Shown one piece after another: positions 34,687 to 43,275 of a stretch of DNA of 64,000 bases (position 1 is its first letter; every line of letters starts with the position of its first letter). This DNA comes from Streptomyces venezuelae (lineage in GTDB: Bacteria > Actinomycetota > Actinomycetes > Streptomycetales > Streptomycetaceae). The notes below the pieces were generated by a model. That model was not told the DNA's origin. It did no database searches and saw only the letters and a program-made list of their open reading frames with translations. The stretch is taken from NCBI RefSeq assembly GCF_008642335.1, contig NZ_CP029191.1, forward strand, positions 4,464,001-4,528,000. Reading direction: 5' to 3'. The position numbers and the translations under genes were made by a program.

Positions 34687-35298
34687 CTACTCCGGCAGTC
34701 GGAGTTCCAGGTCGGCGCGGGGAGCCACGCCGTCCAGGGTGACCGCGTCGAGCAGCTTCGCGACCGGGCCCCGGCCGGTCAGCTGGGCCTCGGGCTCCAC
34801 ATCGTGCCAGGGAGCGAGGACGAAGGCGCGCTCGTGGGCGCGCGGGTGGGGCAGCGTGAGGGCCGGGTCGTCGGAGACCACGTCCGCGTACGCCACGATG
34901 TCCACGTCGATGGTGCGCGGGCCCCAGCGCTCGTCCCGCACGCGGTGGAAGGCCTCCTCGACCGCCTGCGCGCGCTCCAGGAGCGAGGCGGGCGGCAGGG
35001 TCGTCTTCACCACGACGACCGCGTTGAAGTACGAGGGCTGGGTGCCGGGGTCGACGCCCCAGGGCTCGGTCTCGTACACCGGAGAGACCGCCTTGACCCG
35101 CAGGCCGGGGGTGTCCTCCAGGGCGTCGACGGCGCCCTGCAGCGTCTCCAGGCGGTTGCCCAGGTTGCTGCCGAGGGAGATCACGGCGCGCTGGGGGTTG
35201 GACAGCGTCGAGTCCGCGGCGTCCACCTGCGCGACGACGGAGGTGGGCACCGGCTGGACGGTGGGGTCGCTCTGACCCGCTTTGAAGGGCGCAGTCAT
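34687..35298 (-). CDS. folK: HPPK, 2-amino-4-hydroxy-6-hydroxymethyldihydropteridine diphosphokinase
   Basis: 203 residues. Pyrophosphorylates hydroxymethyl-dihydropterin for the folP reaction. Motifs: AVISLGSNLGNRLETLQGAV, VYETEPWGVDPGTQPSYFNA, ERWGPRTIDVDIVAYADVV and LPHPRAHERAFVLAPW. About 37 N-terminal residues precede the catalytic core. ATG at 35298 overlaps the folB stop in ATGA, so the two are co-translated. Confidence 0.94.
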   Translation of the reverse strand: MTAPFKAGQSDPTVQPVPTSVVAQVDAADSTLSNPQRAVISLGSNLGNRLETLQGAVDALEDTPGLRVKAVSPVYETEPWGVDPGTQPSYFNAVVVVKTTLPPASLLERAQAVEEAFHRVRDERWGPRTIDVDIVAYADVVSDDPALTLPHPRAHERAFVLAPWHDVEPEAQLTGRGPVAKLLDAVTLDGVAPRADLELRLPE

Positions 35299-35654
35299 AC
35301 TCGGCTCCGGGTGATGGTGACGGTCACGTCGTCGAAGGGGACGGTGATCGGGGCGTCCGGCTTGTGCACGCAGACCTCGACCTCCAGAACTCCGTCGTGC
35401 TTGAGACACGCCTGGGCGATGCGCTCCGCGAGCGTCTCGATGAGGTCGACGGGTTCGCCCTCGACGACGGCCACGACCTCTTCGGCCACGATTCCGTAGT
35501 GCACCGTCTTCGCCAGGTCGTCGTCGGCCGCGGCCGCTCGTGTGTCCAGGCCGAGCACCAGGTCCACGATGAAGGTCTGGCCTTCTTCGCGCTCCCGCGG
35601 ATAGACACCGTGGTGCCCGCGGGCCTTGAGGCCGCGCAGCGCGACACGATCCAC
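35295..35654 (-). CDS. folB: dihydroneopterin aldolase
   Basis: 119 residues, the normal FolB length. Splits dihydroneopterin to hydroxymethyl-dihydropterin and glycolaldehyde. Motifs: MDRVALRGLKARGHHGVYPR, DLVLGLDTRAAA, catalytic-site VDLIETLAERIAQACL and VCVHKPDAPI. GTG at 35652-35654 with AGGAG nine bases upstream; longer upstream frames are not conserved. Heads the folB-folK-DUF3180 unit. Confidence 0.94.
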   Translation of the reverse strand: MDRVALRGLKARGHHGVYPREREEGQTFIVDLVLGLDTRAAAADDDLAKTVHYGIVAEEVVAVVEGEPVDLIETLAERIAQACLKHDGVLEVEVCVHKPDAPITVPFDDVTVTITRSRV

Positions 35655-35809
35655 GCGAATCACTCCTGCAATCGTCGGTATCGGCCGGCCTGTACCGAGT
35701 GCGGTCGGCACACCAGCCTCGATCGAATCTACCTGCGAGCACTGACAGCACTCGCCCGCGGGGCCCGTCGGGCGCCTCGGCACACACTGGTCGAAGCGCG
35801 TCTACCCAC

Positions 35810-36346
35810 TCAGGTGGGGGTCTCCTCACCCTCTTCGTCGTCGGTTTCCGCGAGGACGGGGGAGGCGTGGTGCGACCACAGCTTCCAGCCGTCGGGTGTG
35901 CGGCGAAACACATTCGTGGCGACCACGAGCTGGCCCACGAGCGGGCCGAGCTCGCCGCCGCCCTCCGGGGGCGGGCCGCCGCTGAGGATGTTCTCCGTGC
36001 ACGTCACCAGAGCGGTGTCGCCGGCCACGCCGACCTTCAGGTCGGTGAGGAAGAACTGGATGTACTCGGTGTTCGCCATGATCAGCGCGTACGACCTGAG
36101 GACCTCGCCGCGGCCCGTCAGGACCGGCCAGCCGGGGTGGACGCAGGAGACGGCGTCACCGGCCGTGTCACCGCCCTCCGCGCCTTCGGCGCCCTCGGTG
36201 TCCTCCGCGTCCCCTGAGCCCTCCGGGGTGTCCCCGGAGTCCAGCCAGAGGTCGGAGACCTCGTCGAAGTCGCCGCGTTCGAGTGCTTCGTAGAACGCCG
36301 TGTTGGCGAGTTGTACCTGCTCGATGTCGGTCCTGGCGGCGGTCAC
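35810..36346 (-). CDS. NTF2/SnoaL-like protein of the folate cluster
   Basis: 178 residues with a nuclear-transport-factor-2-like cone fold: QLANTAFYEALERGDFDEVS, then HPGWPVLTGRGEVLRSY, ALVTCTEN and WKLWSHHASPVL. A Glu/Gly/Asp-rich insertion (about 39-66) interrupts the first half. Its GTG overlaps the folP stop (GTGA), so it is translated with folP. Conserved beside folP in streptomycetes. The role is unknown; no catalytic residues can be assigned. Confidence 0.85.
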   Translation of the reverse strand: MTAARTDIEQVQLANTAFYEALERGDFDEVSDLWLDSGDTPEGSGDAEDTEGAEGAEGGDTAGDAVSCVHPGWPVLTGRGEVLRSYALIMANTEYIQFFLTDLKVGVAGDTALVTCTENILSGGPPPEGGGELGPLVGQLVVATNVFRRTPDGWKLWSHHASPVLAETDDEEGEETPT

Positions 36347-37215
36347 CGAGGGCCGCCAGCCGCGCCGGTCACGGCGCGGGCGACGCGGACCGCGTCGGCG
36401 GTCGCCCGCACCTCGTGCACGCGGACCGCCCAGGCGCCCTGGTGGGCGGCGATGGCGGAGACGGCGGCGGTGGCGGCGTCGCGCTCGCGGGCGGGCGGCG
36501 GGGCGCCCTCGGGGCCCGCGAGGACGCGGCCGAGGAACCGCTTGCGGGAGGCGGCGACGAGGACCGGGTGGCCGAGGTCGCGCAGGCGCTCCAGGTGGGC
36601 GAGGAGCGTCAGGTCGTGCTCGGCCTCCTTGGAGAAGCCGAGGCCCGGGTCGACGACGATGCGCTCGGGGGCGATGCCGCCCTCGATGGCGGCCTGCACG
36701 CGCGCGTGGAGCTCGTCGACGACTTCGGAGAGCACGTCTTCGTAGTGCGGCTCGGCGTGGATGTCGGTGAGGAAGCCGCGCCAGTGCATGACCACGAAGG
36801 GGGCGTGCGCGGCGGCGACCGCCGGGACCATGCGCGGGTCGGCGAGGCCGCCGCTGACGTCGTTGACGAGGACGGCGCCGGCCGCGAGCGCCTGCTCGGC
36901 GACGGTGGCGCGCATCGTGTCCACGGAGACCGTGACGCCCTCCGCGGCCAGGCCGCGGACGACGGGGACGACGCGCTTGAGCTCTTCGTCCTCGTCCACG
37001 CGGGGTGCGCCGGGGCGGGTGGACTCGCCGCCGACGTCGACGAGGTCGGCGCCCTGGGCGACCAGGTCGATGCCGTGCTTGACGGCGGCCGTCGTGTCGA
37101 ACCAGCGCCCGCCGTCGGAGAAGGAGTCCGGCGTCACGTTCACCACGCCCATGACCGCACAGCGGTCCCACTCCGGCAGCCCCTGGACCGATCCCCGCCC
37201 GCGCAACGTACTCAT
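36343..37215 (-). CDS. folP: dihydropteroate synthase
   Basis: 290 residues. Condenses hydroxymethyl-dihydropterin pyrophosphate with p-aminobenzoate; the sulfonamide target. Motifs: MGVVNVTPDSFSDGGRWFD, DVGGESTRPGA, VVDPGLGFSKEAEHD and the sulfonamide-loop SRKRFLGRVL. ATG at 37213-37215 has GGAGG immediately upstream, and TAGGCT six bases upstream, so either a leadered or leaderless start is possible. First of a pair with the NTF2-like gene. Confidence 0.95.
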   Translation of the reverse strand: MSTLRGRGSVQGLPEWDRCAVMGVVNVTPDSFSDGGRWFDTTAAVKHGIDLVAQGADLVDVGGESTRPGAPRVDEDEELKRVVPVVRGLAAEGVTVSVDTMRATVAEQALAAGAVLVNDVSGGLADPRMVPAVAAAHAPFVVMHWRGFLTDIHAEPHYEDVLSEVVDELHARVQAAIEGGIAPERIVVDPGLGFSKEAEHDLTLLAHLERLRDLGHPVLVAASRKRFLGRVLAGPEGAPPPARERDAATAAVSAIAAHQGAWAVRVHEVRATADAVRVARAVTGAAGGPR

Positions 37216-37227
37216 ACCTCCAGCCTA

Positions 37228-37251
37228 GGGCCTGACCCAAACGACAGGCCC
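37228..37251 (-). terminator. hairpin between the MprF/LysX-like gene and folP
   Basis: GGGCCTG and CAGGCCC pair around ten bases, 21 bases beyond the stop of the minus-strand membrane transferase gene. It likely separates that transcript from folP. Confidence 0.6.
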
Positions 37252-37271
37252 TCAGCCCGGAAGCGGTGCGA

Positions 37272-39116
37272 TTACGCCGCCTGGACCTCCCGCTCCGCGG
37301 CCCGGTGCGGGCAGGGGCGGCGCTGGGGCGTGCCCCGGCGCAGGAAGCGCGGCAGGGCGAGCGTGACGAAGCCCTCGGCCTGCATCGCGGCGAAGCCGAT
37401 GCGGGGGAGGTCCTTGCTGGAGCGGTAGACGACGAAGCGGGGCTCCCAGCGGGGGCGGAACTTCGCGTTGAACTTGTACAGGGACTCGATCTGGAACCAG
37501 CGGGACAGGAACACCAGCAGGCCGCGCCAGGCGCGCAGGACCGGGCCCGCGCCGATCTTCTCGCCGCGTGCGAGGGCCGCGCGGAACATGGCGAAGTTGA
37601 GGGACACGCGCGCGATGCCGAGCTTGGGGGCCGCCTGGAGGGCGGCGACGATGAGGAGCTCGTTCATGCCGGGGTCGGCCGCGCGGTCGCGGCGCATGAG
37701 GTCCAGGGAGACGCCGTCCTTGCCCCACGGAACGAAGTGCAGGACAGCCTTCAGGTCGCCGTAGGGGCCCGGCTCCTCGTCGGCCTTGTGGGCGGTGGCG
37801 ATCAGACAGTCGCCGTCGTCCGGGTCGCCGATGCGGCCGAGCGCCATGGAGAAGCCGCGCTCGGTGTCGGTGCCGCGCCAGGCCTCGGCGGCCCGCTGGA
37901 TCCGGGTGAGCTCCTGTTCGCCCAGGTCACGGATGCGCCGTACGCGCGTCTCGTAGCCATTGCGCTCGATCCGCTTGACCATCTGGCGTACGTTGCGCAT
38001 CGCACGCCCGGACAGGGAGAAATCCGCGACGTCCACCACCGCCTCGTCACCCAGTTCCAGGGCGTCCAGGCCGGTCTCGCGGGTCCACACCTCGCCGCCC
38101 GTCTCGGAGCAGCCCATGACGGCCGGGGTCCAGGAGTGGGCCTTCGCCTCGTCCATGAAGCGCTCGATCGCGCCGGGCCAGGCCTCGACGTCGCCGATCG
38201 GGTCGCCGCTGGCGAGCATCACTCCGGAGACGACGCGGTAGGTGACGGCGGCCTTGCCGCTGGGGGAGAAGACGACGCCCTTGTCGCGGCGGAGCGCGAA
38301 GTGGCCGAGGGAGTCGCGGCCGCCGTGCCTGTCGAGCAGGGCGCGCAGCTTCGTCTCGTCGTCCTCGGTGAGGCGCGCGGCCGGGTGCTCGGGGCGGAAG
38401 GCCAGGTAGATGGTGGTGAGGGCGGTGAGCATGCCGAGGGCGCCGAGGGAGAAACCGACCGTCCAGGACGTGCGTCCGTAGTAGTCGACCGGGCCCTCGA
38501 AGCCGAAGAGGCCGTAGAGGACGTGCTCCAGACGATCGGTGATGCTGGGGTCACCGATGGTCTTGCCGGGGTGGACGCTGACGATCACCAGACCCAGCAG
38601 AATCGATCCGGCACCGAGGAGGACGAAGTTGGCGAGGGCACGCCAGCGGCTGCGCGGGTCGGGCAGGGCGGTGAACTCACTCCGATGGCGCAGCAGAAGC
38701 GCCAGGAGCGCGATCGAGATGACGACGCCGATGATCGAGTGCCGGTACGCGAACTGCGCCGCGGCGCCCGCGGGCAGCAGCACCACGGCGGCCCGCCAGG
38801 CCCGCCGCTTGTGGCGCCGCAGCCCGTGCGCGAGAAGGAGCAGCAGGATGCCGGAGCTGAGCGCGAGCGCGGCGGCGAAGGGGCCGAGCGCGCCGGGCAG
38901 CACCTCGGCGATGGCGTGCATACGGCTGTGCCGGAAACGGGGGAAGACGCCCGCCGCGACGTTCAGGAGGCCGACGAGGGTGCAGGCTCTGGCGACCCAG
39001 GTGGGCACCGCCTCCGGGCGTGGCCCGCGCAGCACCTTGTGCAGCCGACCGTCGCGGTGGCGCACCTCACTGTCCGGAACCCCGCCCGACATTTCCCCAT
39101 CTATCCTGACAGACAT
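37272..39116 (-). CDS. MprF/LysX-like phosphatidylglycerol aminoacyltransferase-type membrane protein (DUF2156)
   Basis: 614 residues. The N-terminal half has about six membrane helices (about 44-225). The C-terminal DUF2156 domain, a tandem GNAT-like fold, carries VVFSPSGKAAVTYRVVSGVM, SGDPIGDVEAWPGAI, GFSMALGRIGDPDDGDCLIA and MNELLIVAALQAAPKLG. Family members move lysine or alanine from aminoacyl-tRNA to phosphatidylglycerol, lowering surface charge and giving cationic-peptide resistance. No lysyl-tRNA synthetase domain is fused here, unlike mycobacterial LysX. The amino acid used is unknown. The divergent neighbour is a membrane esterase. Confidence 0.87.
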   Translation of the reverse strand: MSVRIDGEMSGGVPDSEVRHRDGRLHKVLRGPRPEAVPTWVARACTLVGLLNVAAGVFPRFRHSRMHAIAEVLPGALGPFAAALALSSGILLLLLAHGLRRHKRRAWRAAVVLLPAGAAAQFAYRHSIIGVVISIALLALLLRHRSEFTALPDPRSRWRALANFVLLGAGSILLGLVIVSVHPGKTIGDPSITDRLEHVLYGLFGFEGPVDYYGRTSWTVGFSLGALGMLTALTTIYLAFRPEHPAARLTEDDETKLRALLDRHGGRDSLGHFALRRDKGVVFSPSGKAAVTYRVVSGVMLASGDPIGDVEAWPGAIERFMDEAKAHSWTPAVMGCSETGGEVWTRETGLDALELGDEAVVDVADFSLSGRAMRNVRQMVKRIERNGYETRVRRIRDLGEQELTRIQRAAEAWRGTDTERGFSMALGRIGDPDDGDCLIATAHKADEEPGPYGDLKAVLHFVPWGKDGVSLDLMRRDRAADPGMNELLIVAALQAAPKLGIARVSLNFAMFRAALARGEKIGAGPVLRAWRGLLVFLSRWFQIESLYKFNAKFRPRWEPRFVVYRSSKDLPRIGFAAMQAEGFVTLALPRFLRRGTPQRRPCPHRAAEREVQAA

Positions 39117-39354
39117 CGCATCCCGTAGTTCTGCGAGAGAGCTTTAATCCGGTGCCAAAAGCGCATCCGGCTACATTGCGCCCTCTAGGACGGTCCTTCA
39201 GGGAGACGGGTTCATTCCCGACCGGAAACGGCTGGAAATGCTCTGGCAGGCCCCCGGCGGGCCCGCGGCATCTCCCGCCGACCGGGCCGTCCAGGGTCCG
39301 GTCGAGCCGAGGCACGTGCCCGGCACAGGTTAGAAAGCGCAGGCAGAACTCCCC

Positions 39355-40473
39355 ATGGGTCTCACGAGCAACAAGGTCCTCGCCCTTGCGGTCTTGCTGG
39401 CGGTGCTGTTCTTCGTCGGCACGATCTGGCTCTGGCCGCGGCTCGCCCGCCGCAGCTGGAAGGCGGTGACGGGCCGTGTCGGGCTGCTCCTCGCCACGCA
39501 GGTCGCGGTCTTCGCCTCGGTGGGTCTGGCGGCCAACCAGGCCTTCGGCTTCTACGCCACGTGGGCGGACCTTTTCGGCCAGGAGACGGCTCCCGGAGTG
39601 GTGGTGGACCACGATCCGGCCAAAGGAGCAGGGCCCGTCAAGGTCGTCGACACCCAGACCGTGAACGTGCCGGGCGGCGGCCGGCCCTCCGTCGGAGGCC
39701 AGATCCAGAAGGTCGAGATCGGCGGACAGGAGTCCGACATAGGCAGCCCCGCCTACGTCTACCTGCCGCCCGAGTACTTCCAGCCGCAGTACAGGGACCG
39801 CAAGTTCCCCGCGTCCGTGGTGCTCACCGGCTACCCGGGCACCGCGGAGGCCCTCATCAAGGGCCTGCACTACCCGCAGACCGCCCACAAGCAGGCGGCC
39901 GACGGCAAGATGCAGCCGATGATCCTCGTCATGATGCGGCCGACCGTGGCGCCGCCGCGCGACACCGAGTGCGTCGACGTGCCGGGCGGACCGCAGACCG
40001 AGACGTTCTTCGCCAAGGACCTGCCCCGGGCGATATCCGACCACTACAGGGTGGGCCGCAAAGGACAGAACTGGGGCGTCATCGGCGACTCCACGGGCGG
40101 CTACTGCGCGCTGAAGCTCGCCATGCACCATCCGGGCACGTACGGCGCGGGAGCGGGCCTGTCCGCGTACTACAAGGCACCCATCGACGTCACCACGGGT
40201 GACCTCTTCCACGGCGACAAGGAGCTGCAGCAGCACGCCGACCTGGACTGGTACCTGGACCACATGCCGCCGCCCAAGACGTCCCTCCTGGTGACCACCA
40301 GCAAGAAGGGCGAGGGCAACTACCACGACACCCTGAAGTTCATCGACAAGGTGAAGGCGCCCACGCGCGTCTCGTCGATCACGCTCGAGAGCGGCGGGCA
40401 CAACTTCAACACCTGGCGCCGGGAGATCCCCGCGACGCTGGAGTGGATCAGCGGTCGGCTGAGCGCCGACTAG
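39355..40473 (+). CDS. membrane-anchored esterase of the alpha/beta-hydrolase (esterase D/antigen 85-like) type
   Basis: 372 residues. Two N-terminal helices (about 8-27 and 43-65) place the C-terminal hydrolase outside the membrane. The nucleophile elbow is GDSTGGYCALKLAM, and a late HNFNTW supplies the likely His; YVYLPPEYFQPQYRDRKFPA is typical of the esterase family. Divergent from the MprF/LysX-like gene, 238 bases apart. Some bacteria pair such hydrolases with aminoacyl-lipid transferases to remove the amino acid; that role is an inference here. No ribosome binding site is evident at the ATG. Confidence 0.85.
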   Translation: MGLTSNKVLALAVLLAVLFFVGTIWLWPRLARRSWKAVTGRVGLLLATQVAVFASVGLAANQAFGFYATWADLFGQETAPGVVVDHDPAKGAGPVKVVDTQTVNVPGGGRPSVGGQIQKVEIGGQESDIGSPAYVYLPPEYFQPQYRDRKFPASVVLTGYPGTAEALIKGLHYPQTAHKQAADGKMQPMILVMMRPTVAPPRDTECVDVPGGPQTETFFAKDLPRAISDHYRVGRKGQNWGVIGDSTGGYCALKLAMHHPGTYGAGAGLSAYYKAPIDVTTGDLFHGDKELQQHADLDWYLDHMPPPKTSLLVTTSKKGEGNYHDTLKFIDKVKAPTRVSSITLESGGHNFNTWRREIPATLEWISGRLSAD

Positions 40474-40491
40474 GGCCCCGGGACACCGGCC

Positions 40492-41646
40492 TCAGCCCTT
40501 GATCGCCGTCACCGTCTCCAACTCGACCTCCGCGCGGGCGATGTCCCGCGCGTCCGCCGCCGTCGAGCGGCGCAGCGCCTCGTGCAGCCGGGCCGGTGTC
40601 AGCACGCCCAGGAAGCGGCCCTCGCTGTCCTTGTCGATGACCGCGATCCAGCCCGCGTCGTGCTGGAGCATCGTCGCGAACGCCTGCTTCAGGCTCGCGC
40701 CGACCGGCAGCCACGCCTCCATGCGGCGGGCGTGCTCGCGGACCGTGCCGCTCTCCGCGCGCGCGTGCTCGGCGGAGATCCAGCCGTGCAGGTTGTTCTC
40801 GCCGTCCAGGACGACGGCCCAGCGCGCGTCGAGCTCCTTGGGGAGCGCGTCGTCGAGGTGCACCACGGGCGGCTGTTCCAGGTCGCCCTCCTCGATCGGT
40901 GTCACGGAGAGCCGCTTCAGGCCCCGGTCCGCGCCGACGAAGTCCGCTACGTAGTCGTTCGCGGGCGCCCCGAGGACCGTCGACGGAGTGTCGAACTGCT
41001 CGATGCGGCCCTCTCCGTAGACCGCGATGCGATCCCCGAGGCGGACCGCCTCCTCGATGTCGTGCGTGACGAAGAGCACCGTCTTGCGCACCGCCTGCTG
41101 GAGCCGGAGGAACTCGTTCTGCAGGTGCTCGCGGACGACCGGGTCGACCGCGCCGAAGGGCTCGTCCATGAGCAGCACCGGCGGATCGGCGGCCAGCGCG
41201 CGGGCCACGCCGACGCGTTGGCGCTGGCCGCCCGAGAGCTGTTCGGGGTAGCGGTCGCCGAAGACTGTGGGGTCGAGGCCGACCAGGTCGAGGAGTTCGG
41301 CGGCGCGCTCGCGGGCCTTGCCGCGTTTGACGCCGAGGAGGTGCGGGACGGTCGCCGTGTTCTCGAGGACCGTCTTGTGCGGGAAGAGACCGACCTGCTG
41401 GATCACATAGCCGATACGGCGCCGCAGTTGCACGGGATCGATTCCGGATATGTCGTCGCCGTCGACGAATATCCGGCCCTCGCTCGGCTCGATGAGCCGG
41501 TTCACCATTTTCATCGTCGTCGTCTTGCCGCAGCCCGACGGGCCCACGAGCGTGACCAGTTCGCCCTCAGCGACCTCGAAGGACAGATCGTCGACGGCCG
41601 TGGTGCCGTCCGCGTACCGCTTGGTGACGTGCTCGAACCGGATCAT
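40492..41646 (-). CDS. glycine betaine/proline-type ABC transporter ATP-binding protein with CBS domain
   Basis: 384-residue OpuCA/ProV-like ATPase. Walker A GPSGCGKT (35-42), the QVGLFPHKTV segment, signature LSGGQRQRVGVARALA and Walker B LLMDEPFGAVDP. The C-terminal third has a tandem CBS-like region (LKQAFATMLQHDAGWIAVID, FLGVLTPARLHEAL) that in relatives senses ionic strength. It faces the divergent permease-permease-binding protein operon and completes the osmoprotectant importer. ATG at 41646. Confidence 0.9.
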   Translation of the reverse strand: MIRFEHVTKRYADGTTAVDDLSFEVAEGELVTLVGPSGCGKTTTMKMVNRLIEPSEGRIFVDGDDISGIDPVQLRRRIGYVIQQVGLFPHKTVLENTATVPHLLGVKRGKARERAAELLDLVGLDPTVFGDRYPEQLSGGQRQRVGVARALAADPPVLLMDEPFGAVDPVVREHLQNEFLRLQQAVRKTVLFVTHDIEEAVRLGDRIAVYGEGRIEQFDTPSTVLGAPANDYVADFVGADRGLKRLSVTPIEEGDLEQPPVVHLDDALPKELDARWAVVLDGENNLHGWISAEHARAESGTVREHARRMEAWLPVGASLKQAFATMLQHDAGWIAVIDKDSEGRFLGVLTPARLHEALRRSTAADARDIARAEVELETVTAIKG

Positions 41647-41804
41647 GGTTCCCCATTGTGGAGGGCGGCGAGGGGCTTTGCGTGACGGCCGTGTTGCGGC
41701 CGTACAACGACTCACTGCGATTGTCGGTGCCGCGCGTTAGGGTCGCCAGACACGGGGGGACGTGTGTACGGCATACGTCTGCGAATTCGGGGGAGGTGGG
41801 GCGA

Positions 41805-42533
41805 GTGGCCGAGCAGAACTGTCTGGTGACGAACGACTGGATCTGCGGGGAATATCTCCGCTCCCGGAGCCAGGAGTTGATCGACGCGACCCTGCAGCAC
41901 GTCGGGATCACCGTCGCCTCCGTGGCGATCGGGGTCGCCGTCGCCCTGCCGCTCGCGCTGCTCGCACGGCGCTTCCGCTTCCTCGCGGGACCGATCCTCG
42001 GCGTGACGACCGTGCTCTACTCGGTCCCTTCGCTCGCGATGTTCTCGCTGCTCCTGCCCTTCTTCGGGCTCTCCGTCTCGCTGGTCGTCACCGGCCTCGT
42101 CCTGTACTCGCTGACGGTCCTGGTGCGGAACATCCTGGCCGGTCTCCAGGCCGTCCCCGAGGAGGCGAGGGACGCCGCGAAGGGCATGGGGTACGGCCCG
42201 TTGAGGCTGTTGTGGGAGGTGGAGCTGCCGCTCGCGCTGCCCGCGCTCCTCGCCGGCGTGCGCATCACCACGGTCTCCACGGTCGCCCTGACCACCGTCG
42301 GCGCGATCGTGGACTACGGCGGCCTGGGCACCCTCATCCTCGACGGCCTCGACACGACCTTCAAGGCGCAGGTCCTGACCGCCTCGGTGCTCTGCGTGCT
42401 CCTCGCCGTCACCGCCGACCTGCTGCTGCTCGGGCTCCAGCGGCTGCTGACGCCGTGGACGCGAGCCCATCGCACACGGACGAGCCGGGCGTCCCGCAAG
42501 GCGGCCGTGACGAAGGTGGCTGAGCCCGCATGA
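41805..42533 (+). CDS. osmoprotectant-type ABC transporter permease 1
   Basis: 242 residues with about five to six membrane helices, starting near residue 25. Family motif EEARDAAKGMGYGPLRLLWE is the ATPase-contact (EAA) loop, and LYSVPSLAMFSLLLPFFG is typical of OpuCB. GTG at 41805 with GGAGG upstream. A polar N-terminus (NCLVTNDWICGEYLRSRSQE) with two Cys precedes the membrane part. Its stop overlaps the next permease start. Confidence 0.9.
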   Translation: MAEQNCLVTNDWICGEYLRSRSQELIDATLQHVGITVASVAIGVAVALPLALLARRFRFLAGPILGVTTVLYSVPSLAMFSLLLPFFGLSVSLVVTGLVLYSLTVLVRNILAGLQAVPEEARDAAKGMGYGPLRLLWEVELPLALPALLAGVRITTVSTVALTTVGAIVDYGGLGTLILDGLDTTFKAQVLTASVLCVLLAVTADLLLLGLQRLLTPWTRAHRTRTSRASRKAAVTKVAEPA

Positions 42534-43192
42534 ACGCGATCACGGGGGCGTGGGAGTGGCTGACCACGGGCGCCAACTGGGAGGGCGAGAAGGGCGTCTG
42601 GCACCGCCTCGCCGAGCATCTGTACTTCAGCGGGGTCTGCCTCGCCGTCGCCTGCGCGATCGCGCTGCCCCTGGCGCTGTACCTGGGGCACATGGGCAAG
42701 GGCGGCGCGCTCGCCGTCAACATCTCCAACGTCGGCCGCGCGGTGCCCACGCTGGCCCTGCTGATTCTCCTCACGCTCACGCCCCTCGGTGAGCACGGTG
42801 ACGCGCCGACGCTGATCGCGCTGGTGCTCTTCGCCGTCCCGCCGCTGCTGACCAACGCCTACCTCGGCATGCGGGAGGTGGACCGCGCGGTGGTGGAGGC
42901 CGCACGCGGGATGGGGATGAGCGGCGGCCAGCTGTTCGCGCGGGTCGAACTGCCGCTGGCGTACCCGCTGATCATGACCGGCATACGGTCCGCGGGGGTG
43001 CAGGTCGTCGCGACGGCCACGCTCGCCGCGATGGCGGGCGAAGGCGGTCTCGGCCGGATCATCACGGCCGGGTTCAACCTGCAGAACACCCCGCAAGTGG
43101 TCGCGGGCGCCGTCCTGGTGGCGCTGCTCGCGCTCCTCGTGGAGGGGGTCCTGGTGGTGGCCGGGCGGCTCTTCGACCCCATGCGGCGGTAG
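42530..43192 (+). CDS. osmoprotectant-type ABC transporter permease 2
   Basis: 220 residues, the second half of an OpuCB/OpuCD-type permease pair. Motifs: VNISNVGRAVPTLALLILL, EVDRAVVEAARGMGMSGGQL (EAA loop) and MAGEGGLGRIITAGFNLQNT. ATGA overlap with permease 1 indicates coupled synthesis of a heterodimer. Followed after 83 bases by the substrate-binding lipoprotein. Confidence 0.9.
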   Translation: MNAITGAWEWLTTGANWEGEKGVWHRLAEHLYFSGVCLAVACAIALPLALYLGHMGKGGALAVNISNVGRAVPTLALLILLTLTPLGEHGDAPTLIALVLFAVPPLLTNAYLGMREVDRAVVEAARGMGMSGGQLFARVELPLAYPLIMTGIRSAGVQVVATATLAAMAGEGGLGRIITAGFNLQNTPQVVAGAVLVALLALLVEGVLVVAGRLFDPMRR

Positions 43193-43275
43193 GCGGCGGC
43201 CCGAGGCGGTGGGCGGCTCGTAGACGGCTGTGAGTTCCGAGTTTTTTTCTTTCCTTTCGAAATGGTGGTTCACCG

